DNA from: Nocardia sp. BMG51109
GTDB lineage: Bacteria > Actinomycetota > Actinomycetes > Mycobacteriales > Mycobacteriaceae
Reading direction: 5' to 3'
NCBI RefSeq assembly: GCF_000526215.1
Contig: NZ_JAFQ01000004.1
Coordinates: 2,232,001 to 2,296,000, forward strand
DNA: 64,000 nt
The notes below the pieces were generated by a model that had not been told where the DNA came from, did no database searches, and saw nothing but the letters and a program-made list of their open reading frames with translations. The position numbers and the translations under genes are program-made. Positions 39,958 through 50,375 of this stretch are shown here, one piece after another (the stretch's first letter is position 1; each line of letters begins with the position of its first letter).

Positions 39958-42900
39958 TCAGGGCGCGGCTTCGAAGCGAATGTCGGCGAACGTCGTCTGG
40001 AACTGGCCGCCGGACTCGGCCAGGTTGGTGATCCAGACCAGTACGTAGCGGCCCGGCTGGTCGGCGCGCAGCGGGATCTCGGTGGCGCCGTCGGCCAGGG
40101 TGGCCTGGCCGATCAGCTGCGTCTGGTCGAGGGTCGGCGTGGCCGTCGGCGAGGTACGGATCTCCACCACCGTGCCCGGGGTCGGCGAGTCGATGATCGC
40201 CTTGGTCGGCTTGCTGGGGCTGCCGAGGGTGGTTACGACGCCCACGCCCTTCTTCAACGCCGGGAACTGCTGGAAGTACTGGTCGGTGTGCCAGGTGGTG
40301 GTGGGATTGCCGTCCAGTACCGCCCCGATGTTGCCCGGACTGTCCGGCGTGCCCTCGGGCGAGAACACCGTGGCGCCGGTGGCGCGCACCGGGACGCTGC
40401 CCGGGGTGGTCGCCGAGGGCTCCGGCGAACCCGTATTCGGGTTGACCGGAGCCACATTCGCGGTGGTCAGGCCGAGCTTGCGCTGCTCGTTCAGCGGCGC
40501 CTCGGAATTGCTCGGGGCGAAGATACTCAGCAGCCACCAGATGATGACGCCGACCACCAGCGCCGCGAGCACGCCGAGCCCGACGAGAATCCACAGCATC
40601 CGCTGCGAGCGTTCTTTCTCCTGGGCCAGCAGCTCCGGGTCGGCCAGCGATTCGTCGGGGGCGCTCGTCGCCCGCTGGCCCAGGCGCAGGACCGGGATGA
40701 AGTCGGTCTTCTGATCGACCACCGAGGCCTGTTCCAGCACGTGCTGCACCGTGGCGGCCGTGCGCACGCCCTTGTTGGACTCGAGCGAACGCACCGCGAC
40801 CGCGGAGATCTCGAACGGGGTCTCGGGCCGGATCTGCCGCGGTTCCACAGGGGTGCCGTCGGCGCCGTAGTCGGCCGGCCGCAGTCCGCCGACCGTCGCG
40901 GCGGTACCGCTGACGCCGCCGCCGCGAATCGGCCAGCGGGCGGTGATCAGCGCATACAGCATCGCGCCGAGCCCGCGCACGTCGGACTGGGCATCGGAGT
41001 CGGCCAGCGTGCCCGGGAAGGCGAGCACGGCATCGCCGGAGGCGCTGATGCGTATCCGGTCGGGGTGGTCGATCGATAGCGCGCCGCCGCCGCGATGGGC
41101 CAGTTCGGCCGCCGCGGCCAGAACCCGGATCGAGCGGGCCGCGCCGATCGGCGACGGCTGGGTCTCGGCCATCTCCCGCAGCGACCTGCCGGGTGTCCAC
41201 TCGGCCACCACTATGCCGCCGGAACTGCCGCGGACCACGTCGAGCACGCGAGCCAGGCCGGGCGAATTGATCCGGCCCAGGCGCAGCGTGCGCGACAGAA
41301 TAGCCTGCGGTCCGTCGTGGCCGGCGTTGTCGGCCGCCTTCTGATCGGCATCCACGAACGTCAGCGCGACCTCGCGGTCCAGCTTCACATCCAGTGCCTG
41401 CCAGAACCGCAGGCCGCGGGATCCGCCGTGATCCGCCAGCAGGCGGTACCGGCCACCGGCGACCGATGCGCCCGGCATCAGCTTGGGACCACGCGGGCCG
41501 CGCCGCGAGGGCGGTTCGACCCGCATGGGCGGCATCTCCGGGGATCCGACCGGGAGCATTCCGGTGTCGTAGGCCGGGTCGCGCGGTGGCTCCGATCGAT
41601 CGTCACCGGCCGGCTCGTCCTCCGGCGGCGGCGCCGCGGACTGCTCGGCGTCGCCCATGCCCTGGTCGGCGGTGTGGTCGGCCGGCGTCTGCCCGGGCGG
41701 GACGTTGTCGGTGCGCACTGCGCCTGCCGCGTCGGCAGGGTCGGCGGCCGGGACACCTCCCGCCGCGTCGTCGCTCACCCTCGTGCCTCCTTCGCCCTGG
41801 TGTGTCGAAGTTCGATATGTCGGCGGCGCACCGGGGACGTCGCCGACTCGGCCGAAATCCGACTCCGCGCGGGTACCGGCATCGCCGGCCCCGCGGGTGC
41901 CGGAACCGGCGTTTGCGTTTCTCTGCCGAACAGGGTACGGGAACTCACCCCCGCCGGTGCGGTCAACGGCACCGGGTCGGATAACAGGTAGGACCATGGT
42001 CTGCTGGCTGTCGAGATATGGGTCGTACCGGTAGTAGTACGGCGCATCGAGGTCGGGCCGCGGCAGCACCATGGTGTCGTGTACATCCGCCTCGCCCTCG
42101 CCGAGACCGAGGTCGGGCGCGGGCGGCGTGATGCCGAGGCGGCGGGAGATCGCCACGGTGATGGCCACGATCTCCGGAATACCGGCCAGCCGCATCAGCC
42201 CGAAAGAGAGACCGAACATGACCAGGGCGTCGATGACGACCCGGAACAGCGAGCCCATCCCGCTGTGCAAGCGCGACAACCCGAGCAACTGGTCGATGAT
42301 GAGCGCCACCGCGGCACCGGCGACCGACGCCAGCACGACCCGGGTGATGGTGCGGCCGACATTGGACATCCGCAGATCGCCCAGACTGCGGTGCAGCAGC
42401 CAGGCGCCTATCACCGCGCCGGCGGCGTACCCGAGGCCGGTGGCCACGCCCAGGGCGACCACGACGTGGTCGTCGTCCACCACCAACGGCGCCGCCGCCG
42501 AGAGCACGATCCGGACGGCGGTGATGCCGAGGATGATCCAGGTGGGCGTCCACGCCTGCTCGCGGGCGTAGAAGACGCGGAGGTGGATCAGGACCAGGGC
42601 GTAGGGAATGAGCATGAACGCCGACCAGCTCACCGCCTGGCCGAGGCGAGCGGCGTCGTCGGTCCCCCAGTTGCCGTAGCCGTACAGCGCGGTGCCGACC
42701 TGCGGCCCGGCGATGGTCAGGAACAGCACCACCGGGATCAGCGCGATCATCGTCAGCCGGGTGGCGGCCGAGAGGTCGTCGACCACCGCGGGGGTGTCGT
42801 CGTCGGCGGCATTGCGGCTCAGGCGCGGCATGATGGCGGTCAGTACCGTGACGCCGAGGACGCCGTACGGCAACTGCAGCAGCAGGTAGGCGTTGTTGTA

Positions 42901-44445
42901 GATGGCCGGTCCGGCCTCGTCGGCGTGCGAGGAGATCCGGGTGCCGAACACCATGCCGGCCTGGCTGATGAATACGTAGAGGATGACGGCGCCCGCCATG
43001 CCGCCGAACTGTTTCAGCCGCGCGTCGACCCCCCACAGCGGCCGCAGATCGATACCCGCGCGCCGGATTGCCGGCATCATGCTTGCCGCCTGCACGACGA
43101 CGCCCAGGGTGACGCCACCGCCCAGCAGCAGCAGCTTGGGGTCGCTCATCCGGACCGGGTCCAGGGTGATCTCGCCCGGGGTGATCGCGTACAGGCCCAG
43201 GACGACGAGGACGACGAGATTGTTCAGCACCGGTGCCCAGGCGCCCGGCTTGAAGTTCTCCCGGGTGTTCAGGATCGCCATCAGCAGCGACGAGATGCCG
43301 TAGAACAGGATGGCCGGCAGCAGCAGAAAGGCCAGCGCGGTCGTCAGCGTGGTGCTGACCTTGCCGTCGTCGGACAGGAATACGTATTTGATCAGCAGCG
43401 GTGCGGCCGCCGTGCAGAGCAGCGCCGTGAAGGCCAGCACCGTGACCGCCGCGGTGATCAGGCGCCGCACGAATGCGGAGCCGCCGTCCGGATCCTCCTT
43501 CTCGGCCCGCACCAGCGTCGGCACCACGAACGCCGTCAGCACGGCGCCCAGGACCAGCTGCTCGACCATCGTCGGCATGGTGCTGGCGACGGTGAAGCCG
43601 CTGGCGATGGCCGGGCCGAGCACGGTCAGTAGCAGCAGCTGCTTGCCGAAGCCGGTGATCCGGCTGACCAGCGTCGCGAGCGCGATGGAGCCGGAGTCCC
43701 GGACCAGTCGCGCATTCGGGCTCTCCCGCTGCGCGACCGCGGCCTGCGGTGCGGTGCGGTGCGGCCCCGGACGGTCGGCGCGGGCGGGCCGGTCGGGTGG
43801 CGCGGACGGCCGGTGCCGGGGTTGCGGCCGGGGTTCGGGACGCGCCGGATCGCCGGCCCGGTCCGGTCGCGGGATACGCCGGGTGGGACCGTCGATCGGA
43901 TCCGCCGCGGGTGGGCGCCGGCCCGGCGGAGGTCCGGGTGGCGGAACGGGTCCGCCGGCATGGGGTGGCGCACCGCGACGCGGTGGTGCCGGGGGCGTCC
44001 CGGGATGGGCGCCCGGAGGCGGACCGCCCGGCCGGGGACCGGGCGGCGGACCGCTCGGTGGCATTCTGCTGTTCGGGCCGTTGGGTGGCACCGGTCGCGG
44101 GGGGCCGCCCGGCGGGCGCCGCCCGGGATCGTTCGGCGGCATCTGGCGCGGGGCGTCGTTCGGCGGTGGCCGCCGCGGTGCGTTGTTCGGGGGGCCCGGA
44201 CGCGGTCCGCTCGGCGGAGGCTGGTTCGGATTACCGGTGGACACCCGGGGAATCGGGCCGCTCAGCGGGACCTGTCGACGGGGACCCTGCGGACCCGGAT
44301 GTGGCGGCTCGTCCGGTGCGCCGTCCGGCGGCATCGGCGGGGCCGGGCGGGGCCGGTGGCGTTCCCACGGCGCGGACGGGGCGCGACGGGGTTCCGGGCC
44401 CTCGTCGGGCCCGGTCGGCCGGGGACGGCTGTCGTGTTCGCTCAC
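39958..44445 (-). CDS. murJ: MurJ lipid II flippase fused to a pseudokinase and a C-terminal extracellular domain
   Basis: This 1495-residue protein moves lipid II across the membrane. Residues 1-240 are Pro/Gly/Arg-rich and disordered. The MurJ membrane core spans about 245-770 (RDSGSIALATLVSRITGFGK, MPRLSRNAADDDTPAVVDDL). A linker of about 200 residues leads to a kinase-like domain (about 985-1270) that lacks the key residues: the VAIK lysine reads VALTFV, and no HRD or DFG is found. A helix near 1280-1305 and an extracellular domain with a discoidin-like pattern end it. In M. tuberculosis this domain, when phosphorylated, binds FhaA. It is about 300 residues longer than the mycobacterial protein. 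It starts at GTG 44445 after GGGAGG. Confidence 0.95.
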   Translation of the reverse strand: MSEHDSRPRPTGPDEGPEPRRAPSAPWERHRPRPAPPMPPDGAPDEPPHPGPQGPRRQVPLSGPIPRVSTGNPNQPPPSGPRPGPPNNAPRRPPPNDAPRQMPPNDPGRRPPGGPPRPVPPNGPNSRMPPSGPPPGPRPGGPPPGAHPGTPPAPPRRGAPPHAGGPVPPPGPPPGRRPPAADPIDGPTRRIPRPDRAGDPARPEPRPQPRHRPSAPPDRPARADRPGPHRTAPQAAVAQRESPNARLVRDSGSIALATLVSRITGFGKQLLLLTVLGPAIASGFTVASTMPTMVEQLVLGAVLTAFVVPTLVRAEKEDPDGGSAFVRRLITAAVTVLAFTALLCTAAAPLLIKYVFLSDDGKVSTTLTTALAFLLLPAILFYGISSLLMAILNTRENFKPGAWAPVLNNLVVLVVLGLYAITPGEITLDPVRMSDPKLLLLGGGVTLGVVVQAASMMPAIRRAGIDLRPLWGVDARLKQFGGMAGAVILYVFISQAGMVFGTRISSHADEAGPAIYNNAYLLLQLPYGVLGVTVLTAIMPRLSRNAADDDTPAVVDDLSAATRLTMIALIPVVLFLTIAGPQVGTALYGYGNWGTDDAARLGQAVSWSAFMLIPYALVLIHLRVFYAREQAWTPTWIILGITAVRIVLSAAAPLVVDDDHVVVALGVATGLGYAAGAVIGAWLLHRSLGDLRMSNVGRTITRVVLASVAGAAVALIIDQLLGLSRLHSGMGSLFRVVIDALVMFGLSFGLMRLAGIPEIVAITVAISRRLGITPPAPDLGLGEGEADVHDTMVLPRPDLDAPYYYRYDPYLDSQQTMVLPVIRPGAVDRTGGGEFPYPVRQRNANAGSGTRGAGDAGTRAESDFGRVGDVPGAPPTYRTSTHQGEGGTRVSDDAAGGVPAADPADAAGAVRTDNVPPGQTPADHTADQGMGDAEQSAAPPPEDEPAGDDRSEPPRDPAYDTGMLPVGSPEMPPMRVEPPSRRGPRGPKLMPGASVAGGRYRLLADHGGSRGLRFWQALDVKLDREVALTFVDADQKAADNAGHDGPQAILSRTLRLGRINSPGLARVLDVVRGSSGGIVVAEWTPGRSLREMAETQPSPIGAARSIRVLAAAAELAHRGGGALSIDHPDRIRISASGDAVLAFPGTLADSDAQSDVRGLGAMLYALITARWPIRGGGVSGTAATVGGLRPADYGADGTPVEPRQIRPETPFEISAVAVRSLESNKGVRTAATVQHVLEQASVVDQKTDFIPVLRLGQRATSAPDESLADPELLAQEKERSQRMLWILVGLGVLAALVVGVIIWWLLSIFAPSNSEAPLNEQRKLGLTTANVAPVNPNTGSPEPSATTPGSVPVRATGATVFSPEGTPDSPGNIGAVLDGNPTTTWHTDQYFQQFPALKKGVGVVTTLGSPSKPTKAIIDSPTPGTVVEIRTSPTATPTLDQTQLIGQATLADGATEIPLRADQPGRYVLVWITNLAESGGQFQTTFADIRFEAAP
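41778..41789 (-). promoter_or_regulatory. Possible internal translation start for the pseudokinase part of murJ
   Basis: Inside murJ, GAAGGAGG is followed seven bases later by an in-frame GTG (41778) at codon 890. It could yield a separate 606-residue protein with the pseudokinase, membrane helix and extracellular domain. In a Pro/Gly linker such a strong site may also arise by chance. Confidence 0.45.
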
Positions 44446-44654
44446 CGTTCCTCCCTGGCCGATCGGATGGATAAGGGGACCCGGTCGTGCCGGAGGTCGA
44501 CCTCGCGACCCGCGGCCCGGCCGTCGGTACCGCTCCGCGAACCGATGCGGGACGGGGCGCGGAGCCTGCTGCCATCATCCCGGTATCCGTCGCCGGGCCG
44601 GGACAGGACGCCCCGCGCGGCGGTGCCCGAAATACCCGGGCCGTCGTCGCTCAT
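44442..44654 (-). CDS. Candidate 70-residue small protein coupled to murJ
   Basis: ATG at 44654 overlaps the stop of the DUF6049 gene (ATGA) and has CAGGAGG five bases upstream. Its TGA overlaps the GTG of murJ (GTGA). The sequence starts [15 protein letters not shown] and is Arg/Gly/Ser-rich, with a basic C-terminal half and no membrane segment. No family is recognised. The double coupling suggests a real translated ORF, either a protein or a coupling leader for murJ. Confidence 0.5.
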   Translation of the reverse strand: MSDDGPGISGTAARGVLSRPGDGYRDDGSRLRAPSRIGSRSGTDGRAAGREVDLRHDRVPLSIRSAREER

Positions 44655-47209
44655 GGTGCCTCCTGTTGCCGGCGCACCCGCTTCCGTGCCCGCATATACC
44701 GGTTCAGCCTGCGGCGCATTCCCGTATCCAGGCCCTCGTCGGCCGGATCCGGCTGTCCCCGGAAACGGCGCCACAAACGGCGGCCGGCCAACAGGAACAG
44801 CAGTGCACCGGCGCATGCCGTAATTATCGCCAACGCGGGACCGTAGGCGTTGGACCGCACCGAGACCGAAGTGGGATCGCCGAGCGGGATTCCGTCCGCC
44901 GTGGTGATCGAGATCGGGATCACCAGATTGCGGCTGTCGCTGACCTGGGTGGGGATCTGGAAGGACCGGGTGCCCTCGGCCGGCAGCTGTTGCTCCCCGA
45001 TGTCGGTGATGTTCGTCTCGGCCGGTACGCCGATCTTCAGGCGGATCCGGATGGCGACCGGCAGCTCGTTGCGGGCCACCAGCAGCAGCGGGCTCTGCTC
45101 GGAGGCCAGCGTGTACACGCCGCCCGGCGGCAGCACGGTGACCGATCGGAACAGATTGTCCATCGTGCGGGTGACCTGGTCGACCCGGCGCTGGGCTGCG
45201 GTATCGGCCTGGGCGCCGGGGCTGGTGCGGTCCGAGGTGGTGAGCGCCCGGACCAGGTCGTCGCGCAGCGGGGTGACGAAACCGCGCGGCGTCGGTTCCT
45301 GCTGCGGCACCTCGACCAGCGCGCCCATCAGTTCGGTGATGCGCCGCCCCTGCTCCTGCGCGGGCGCGATGAACCGGTCCGGCACCGCGGCGTCGGCGAC
45401 CTCGGAACGGTAGTTCACCTCGAACGGGCGGGGGTCCGGTTGCTGTGCCGCCAGATCCCGGAACGAGCGCGGCGTCGCCAGCCCGCTGCGGAACATCAGA
45501 TCGAGCTGGTCGAGCAGCGCGGTCGCCTCGTCCCGGCCGGCGCCCCACTGCTGCGGCGGCATCAGCAACTCTGCGCGGGGTCGGCCGGACTGCGGGTTCA
45601 GCGCCGACCACGACACCGCGCCGAGCGCGTCCTGCAGCCGGGCCGTGCGGGAGTCGTTGGTGACCTCGTAGCGCACCGTATCGGGGGTGAACGGCGGGGT
45701 CGCCGGATTGGAGCCGACCGCGGCCAGCGCGGTGGCCGACCAGGAGTCGAACGTGGCCGCCCGCAGGGCGGAATCGGACTGCTGCGGCTGAGCGCCGTTC
45801 GACGGCACGGTGATATCGGGCAGGCGCACCATCTCCGGGCTGGGCGCATCGGTCGCCGCGGATACCGCGGCGGTGCTGCGGACCGTGGCGCCCTCGGTGC
45901 GCGATACCCCGGAACCCGTTGCGGTGCTGAGGGAATCGGCCTCCGCCACGGCGTTGTCGGCGAGTACCGCGGTGGTGTAGCCCTGCCCGGCGAGCAGCGT
46001 GGCGGCCTCGGAATCGATGCTCCCCGCCGCGGGCAGGGCGAGCCCGCGCATCGATCGGACCGACAGCAAGGAATCGACGATGTCGGCCGGTGACCGGAGC
46101 GCGCGGTTGGTCAGGTCGGCGTCGTGCACGGCGGCCAGGGCGCCGATGTCGACCTGCGCGTACGGCAGCGCCACGGTGCACACCGACTGCGCCACCGTGC
46201 GCAATCGGTCCAGCCAGTTCTGTGCGGCACTCGTCCCGGTGCCGTCGCGGGTCGGGCCGTCGGGATCCGACGGGCTGGCCAGCACTCGATATCCCTCGGT
46301 CATATCCGAGACGGTGAGCAACAGATCGGGGTCGACGGCCAGGCAGATGGCATCGGACAGGCCCGGTGCCGAGCGGGTGTCCCGCCCGGCCGTGGGGCGC
46401 AGGGTGGATTCCAGGGCCGACAGCAGTTGGTCCAGGCGGCCGCCCGGTGCCAGCTCACCGGCCAGTTCGTCGTCGGTCAGCAATTCCTGGCCGTCGACCG
46501 AACCGGGGATGCCGCCGACCCGCCGCGGCCGATCGGCCAGCGGCCAGATCAGGCTGGTGGCCACCGGGGAGTCGGTGGTCGCCGGAACGGACTGCGCTCC
46601 GGCATCTTCCGCATCGGTGGAGGTCGGCGGCAGGCCGAGCACGGGAAGCAGGAACCGGGCGTCGTCGAGGCGGGCCTGATTGCCGTAGGCGGGTTCGCCG
46701 TTGACGTTCAGCAGCAGCGGGTAGACACCGGGGTCGGTGATGTCCAGCGAGGAGGTGACCGGTGCGCTGCCCGCGCTGCCGTGCGCCTGCTCGCGGATCC
46801 CGATCCGCAGCGTGAACTGTTTGCGCTGACCCGGGCTCAGGCGATCGGTGACGTCCTGGAACGGGCCGACGACGTCGTAGTTCACCTGGTCCAGCTGCAG
46901 GGCGGAGCGCAGGCCGCTGGGGTCGTCGATGGCCCGCGCGCGCTGGGCGCGCACGCTGACGTCGTCGACCACCCGATCGCCGATATTGGTGACCGTCCCG
47001 GTCACCGTCAGCACCGAGTCGCTGCTGGTGGTCACCGTGTTCGGCGCCACCGAATCGAGGGTGAGCTTGAGGAATCTCGACGACGGCGAACCGCTACTGC
47101 CCGATGGCTGTGCGGTCGCCGGCCCGGCGAACGGTGCGGCCAGCACCGCCAGAGCCAGCGCGATGAGCATCGGCACGCAGCGGTGCCGACGGCGGCCCTC
47201 ACGCGTCAT
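44651..47209 (-). CDS. DUF6049 secreted/membrane-anchored protein
   Basis: This 852-residue protein is the counterpart of the large unknown gene before murJ in mycobacteria. It has an N-terminal signal ([20 protein letters not shown]) and a C-terminal transmembrane anchor ([20 protein letters not shown]) with a short basic cytosolic tail. The extracellular part is long and contains Ig-like stretches ([20 protein letters not shown]) near both ends. The ATG at 47209 overlaps the NUDIX stop (ATGA). Its position next to MurJ suggests an envelope-assembly role, which is inference. Confidence 0.88.
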   Translation of the reverse strand: MTREGRRRHRCVPMLIALALAVLAAPFAGPATAQPSGSSGSPSSRFLKLTLDSVAPNTVTTSSDSVLTVTGTVTNIGDRVVDDVSVRAQRARAIDDPSGLRSALQLDQVNYDVVGPFQDVTDRLSPGQRKQFTLRIGIREQAHGSAGSAPVTSSLDITDPGVYPLLLNVNGEPAYGNQARLDDARFLLPVLGLPPTSTDAEDAGAQSVPATTDSPVATSLIWPLADRPRRVGGIPGSVDGQELLTDDELAGELAPGGRLDQLLSALESTLRPTAGRDTRSAPGLSDAICLAVDPDLLLTVSDMTEGYRVLASPSDPDGPTRDGTGTSAAQNWLDRLRTVAQSVCTVALPYAQVDIGALAAVHDADLTNRALRSPADIVDSLLSVRSMRGLALPAAGSIDSEAATLLAGQGYTTAVLADNAVAEADSLSTATGSGVSRTEGATVRSTAAVSAATDAPSPEMVRLPDITVPSNGAQPQQSDSALRAATFDSWSATALAAVGSNPATPPFTPDTVRYEVTNDSRTARLQDALGAVSWSALNPQSGRPRAELLMPPQQWGAGRDEATALLDQLDLMFRSGLATPRSFRDLAAQQPDPRPFEVNYRSEVADAAVPDRFIAPAQEQGRRITELMGALVEVPQQEPTPRGFVTPLRDDLVRALTTSDRTSPGAQADTAAQRRVDQVTRTMDNLFRSVTVLPPGGVYTLASEQSPLLLVARNELPVAIRIRLKIGVPAETNITDIGEQQLPAEGTRSFQIPTQVSDSRNLVIPISITTADGIPLGDPTSVSVRSNAYGPALAIITACAGALLFLLAGRRLWRRFRGQPDPADEGLDTGMRRRLNRYMRARKRVRRQQEAP

Positions 47210-47757
47210 TGTCTGCCGTTCTCCATCCGGTCGATCAGGCGGTTCGCGACCTCGGCCAGCCGGCGCTCGTCGGCGTAGGCGAGCCGGGAGTCCAGCTCGC
47301 TCAACGGCACCCAAGCCACCTTCGTGACCTCGATGTCCGCGTCCGACAGCTCGCCGCCCACCGACCGCATCAGATAGTGATGCACGGTCTTGTGTACCCG
47401 GCGGCCTTCGGTGACGAACCAGTAGTCGATACTCCCGAGCTCGGCGACGACCACCCCGTCGATGCCGGTCTCCTCGGCGACCTCGCGCACGGCCGTCTGC
47501 TCGGCGGTCTCCCCCTCTTCGATATGTCCCTTGGGCAGCGACCACAGTAACCGACCCCGGCGGTCGGTACGTCCGATGAGGGCCGCGGAACGGTTCTCGC
47601 GGGGCCCGTTCAGACCGTCGACGACCAGGCCGCCCGCGGAGGTTTCGCGGACGGTGCGCATGCGTGGTTTGCCCCTGCGGTTGTCCGCCGCATTACCGGC
47701 CGAACCGCGGCGCCGGGGCTGGCGACGTCGACTGTTCGCGCGATCGGCCGGAGACAC
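47206..47757 (-). CDS. mutT4: NUDIX hydrolase, MutT4-like
   Basis: This 183-residue protein contains the NUDIX box [20 protein letters not shown] (about residues 76-95) and the strand LLWSLPKGH before it. The N-terminal 35 residues are basic and disordered. It sits at the head of the mutT-DUF6049-murJ unit, divergent to pcnA, as in mycobacteria. The family hydrolyses nucleoside diphosphate-X compounds; the exact substrate is not known. Confidence 0.9.
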   Translation of the reverse strand: MSPADRANSRRRQPRRRGSAGNAADNRRGKPRMRTVRETSAGGLVVDGLNGPRENRSAALIGRTDRRGRLLWSLPKGHIEEGETAEQTAVREVAEETGIDGVVVAELGSIDYWFVTEGRRVHKTVHHYLMRSVGGELSDADIEVTKVAWVPLSELDSRLAYADERRLAEVANRLIDRMENGRQ

Positions 47758-47881
47758 TGCGTCAGTCTAGCTGTGCCGAGTCCGTCGCCTCGTTCCGCTC
47801 GCCGGGCCACGGCGGCCCCGGGCGGCGTCCGCCGCGTAGCGGCGGCGGGCGGCGTTCGACGACCAACTAAGCTGCGTTCCC

Positions 47882-49375
47882 GTGGTTTCGCCGAAGTTCG
47901 AGGATGCAGCAGTGTCTGATCCGAGAGTGTCCGATCCGAGCGTGGATCGTCGTACTCGTCTACTCGCGGCCGCGGCGATAACCCTGGGCAGGCTGTCGGA
48001 TGTGCTGACGCCGCTCGGCGAGATGTTCGCCGCGCGCGGGCATCAGCTGTATCTGGTCGGCGGCAGCGTGCGCGACGCGGTGCTGGGCCGGCTGGGCACG
48101 GACCTGGATTTCACCACCGACGCGCGCCCGGACGACGTGCAGCAGCTCCTGCGCGGGTGGGCCGACAATCTGTGGGACACCGGCGGTTTGGCGTTCGGCA
48201 CGGTGAGCGCGTCGAAACTGGGCTGGCAGCTGGAGATCACCACCTTCCGCAGCGACAGCTACGACCGGATATCACGCAATCCGGAGGTGACCTTCGGCGA
48301 CACCCTCGACGGCGACCTGGTCCGGCGCGATTTCACCGTCAACGCCATGGCCGTGCGGATCGGCGCCGAGGGCGAGCTGCAGTTCCTCGATCCGCTGAAC
48401 GGCATGGACGCGCTGCTGGCCGGGGTGCTGGATACGCCTGCGGCGCCGGAGGATTCGTTTCACGACGATCCGCTGCGGATGTTGCGTGCCGCGCGCTTCG
48501 TGGCGCAGCTGGGATTCGATCCGGCGTCGCGGGTCCGTGCGGCGATCGCCGCCATGGCCGACGAGATCGACCGGATCACGGCCGAACGCGTGCGCGCCGA
48601 GCTGGACAAGCTGATCGCCGGCGAGCATCCGACCGAGGGCATCGACGTCATGTGCGAGACCGGCCTGGCCGAACGGGTGCTACCGGAGGTGCCGGCGATG
48701 CGGTTGGAGATCGACGAGCACCACCAGCACAAGGACGTCTACCAGCACTCCCTGACGGTGCTGCGGCAGGCCGTCGACCAGGAGGAGGGCGATCCGGACC
48801 TGGTGCTGCGCTGGGCGGCCCTGCTGCACGACATCGGCAAGCCGCCGACCAAGCGCAACGAGCCCGGCGGCGGGGTGAGCTTCCACCACCACGAGGTGGT
48901 CGGGGCCAAGATGACGCGCAAACGTATGCGCACGTTGAAGTATCCGAAGCAGTTCACCGAGGACGTGGCCCGGCTGGTCTACCTGCACCTGCGCTTCCAC
49001 GGCTACGGCAAGGGCCAGTGGACCGATTCGGCGGTGCGCCGCTACGTGACCGACGCCGGCGATCTGCTGCCGCGGCTGCACAAACTGGTACGCGCCGACT
49101 GCACCACCCGGAACAAGCGCCGGGCCGCCCAGTTGCAGTCGACCTACGACGACCTGGAGACGCGCATCGAACGCCTGCGGCAGCAGGAGGACCTGGAGCG
49201 GGTGCGCCCGGACCTGGACGGCAACGCCATCATGGAACTGCTGGGCCTGGAACCCGGTCCGCAGGTCGGCCGGGCGTGGCGGTACCTGAAGGACCTGCGG
49301 ATGGATCGCGGGCCGATGTCGCGGGACGAGGCGACGGAGGCGCTGCTGGAGTGGTGGAACTCCGGCGCGCCCTAG
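47882..49375 (+). CDS. pcnA: CCA tRNA nucleotidyltransferase
   Basis: This 497-residue enzyme adds or repairs the CCA end of tRNAs, needed here as the tRNA-Ile gene lacks CCA. The nucleotidyltransferase head has LVGGSVRDAVLGRLGTDLDF (about residues 57-76), and the motif VRRDFTVNAMAVRI follows. The HD domain reads LLHDIGKPPTKRNE, with FHHHEVVGAKM after it. The start is GTG 47882; later in-frame GTGs are possible because the first 20 residues are variable. Confidence 0.97.
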   Translation: MVSPKFEDAAVSDPRVSDPSVDRRTRLLAAAAITLGRLSDVLTPLGEMFAARGHQLYLVGGSVRDAVLGRLGTDLDFTTDARPDDVQQLLRGWADNLWDTGGLAFGTVSASKLGWQLEITTFRSDSYDRISRNPEVTFGDTLDGDLVRRDFTVNAMAVRIGAEGELQFLDPLNGMDALLAGVLDTPAAPEDSFHDDPLRMLRAARFVAQLGFDPASRVRAAIAAMADEIDRITAERVRAELDKLIAGEHPTEGIDVMCETGLAERVLPEVPAMRLEIDEHHQHKDVYQHSLTVLRQAVDQEEGDPDLVLRWAALLHDIGKPPTKRNEPGGGVSFHHHEVVGAKMTRKRMRTLKYPKQFTEDVARLVYLHLRFHGYGKGQWTDSAVRRYVTDAGDLLPRLHKLVRADCTTRNKRRAAQLQSTYDDLETRIERLRQQEDLERVRPDLDGNAIMELLGLEPGPQVGRAWRYLKDLRMDRGPMSRDEATEALLEWWNSGAP

Positions 49376-49417
49376 GACTTCGGCCGCACCAGGGACTTCG
49401 GAAGACGATCGGGGACT

Positions 49418-50236
49418 TCAGAACACGATCAGCGTGGTGCCGGCGACGATGGCGGAGCGGATCTGGGTGAGATCGAACGAGCCGGTGATCTCGGGTATAT
49501 CGATGCGGAAGTGAACCCGGTCCGTGTCCCGGTCGGCGCGCACGACGGTGAGGCGTTTCGGTAGGCCGGTCAGCGGTATCGGGGCGATCCGGATCCACCG
49601 CCGGGGAATACGGATGCCGAGGCGGGTCGCCCGGTGCACGGTGACGTGCAGGAGATTCTCCCTGATCGTCGCGTCTACCAGGGCACTGATTCGTCGGCGC
49701 CGGTGCCGTGCGGTGATCAGCCCGGTCTCCGCGTCGACGCCGAGCCGCCAGTCCAACCGCCACCGGTCGAGCCATTCGACCAGCGCCGTGGTGGAGACGG
49801 TGCCCGTGACGTCGAGGTTGGCGGTGCGCACCTTGGTCGGCATCCCCGGGATCAGCCGGACGCCGTGTGCGACGACGGTCATCTCCTCGATCGGGTGCTC
49901 GCTCCACACCAGATCGGTCAGCACCGTCCTGGTCCGGAAGTGCGCCCCGCGGCGGCGGACCTCGAGCGTCCGCAGCGTGGCCGTCATCTCGTGGCCGAGC
50001 AGGGTGGCGGTGACCTCCTTGCCGCCGAACTGGCTCAGGATGCCCTCGCTGAGCAGCGTCATCAGCACGTCGGGCAGCAGCGCGGTGACGGTGCCGGCGC
50101 CCAGATCGGCCACCGGATCCAGCCAGGCGGTCGTCCGGGCGCTCCACTGCTCCAGCCGGACCGGGGCGAACAGGCGACGGCCGAGGCCGACGGCGCGCAG
50201 CGGCGACCAGAACCGCGGGTCGAAATAGGTGGCCAT
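49418..50236 (-). CDS. DUF2993 lipid-binding protein, LmeA-like
   Basis: This 272-residue protein has the DUF2993 pattern found in the mycobacterial periplasmic lipid-binding protein LmeA, though I see no clear signal peptide here. Fragments include GGKEVTATLLGHEMTATLRT and VDATIRENLLHVTVHRATRL. It ends right after TTLIVF. The start is ATG 50236 (MATYFDPRFWSPLRAVG). It converges with pcnA and is divergent to the molybdate operon. Confidence 0.75.
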   Translation of the reverse strand: MATYFDPRFWSPLRAVGLGRRLFAPVRLEQWSARTTAWLDPVADLGAGTVTALLPDVLMTLLSEGILSQFGGKEVTATLLGHEMTATLRTLEVRRRGAHFRTRTVLTDLVWSEHPIEEMTVVAHGVRLIPGMPTKVRTANLDVTGTVSTTALVEWLDRWRLDWRLGVDAETGLITARHRRRRISALVDATIRENLLHVTVHRATRLGIRIPRRWIRIAPIPLTGLPKRLTVVRADRDTDRVHFRIDIPEITGSFDLTQIRSAIVAGTTLIVF

Positions 50237-50375
50237 GATTGCTTCGAGCGTACTGGGCGGCGTCGTCGGCGGACGCGCGCCGTGGGTGACTTCTCCGAAA
50301 ACAATGATTTCCCGTATCCGCAGATTCGGATCATTGAACGTTGTTGATCCGAAAATGCGGGCATATGCTGCTGCG

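Noticed and set aside
42079..46093. Long plus-strand Gly/Arg/His-rich frames opposite murJ and the DUF6049 gene
   Set aside because: They mirror Pro-rich and high-GC coding on the minus strand and contain no recognisable domain.
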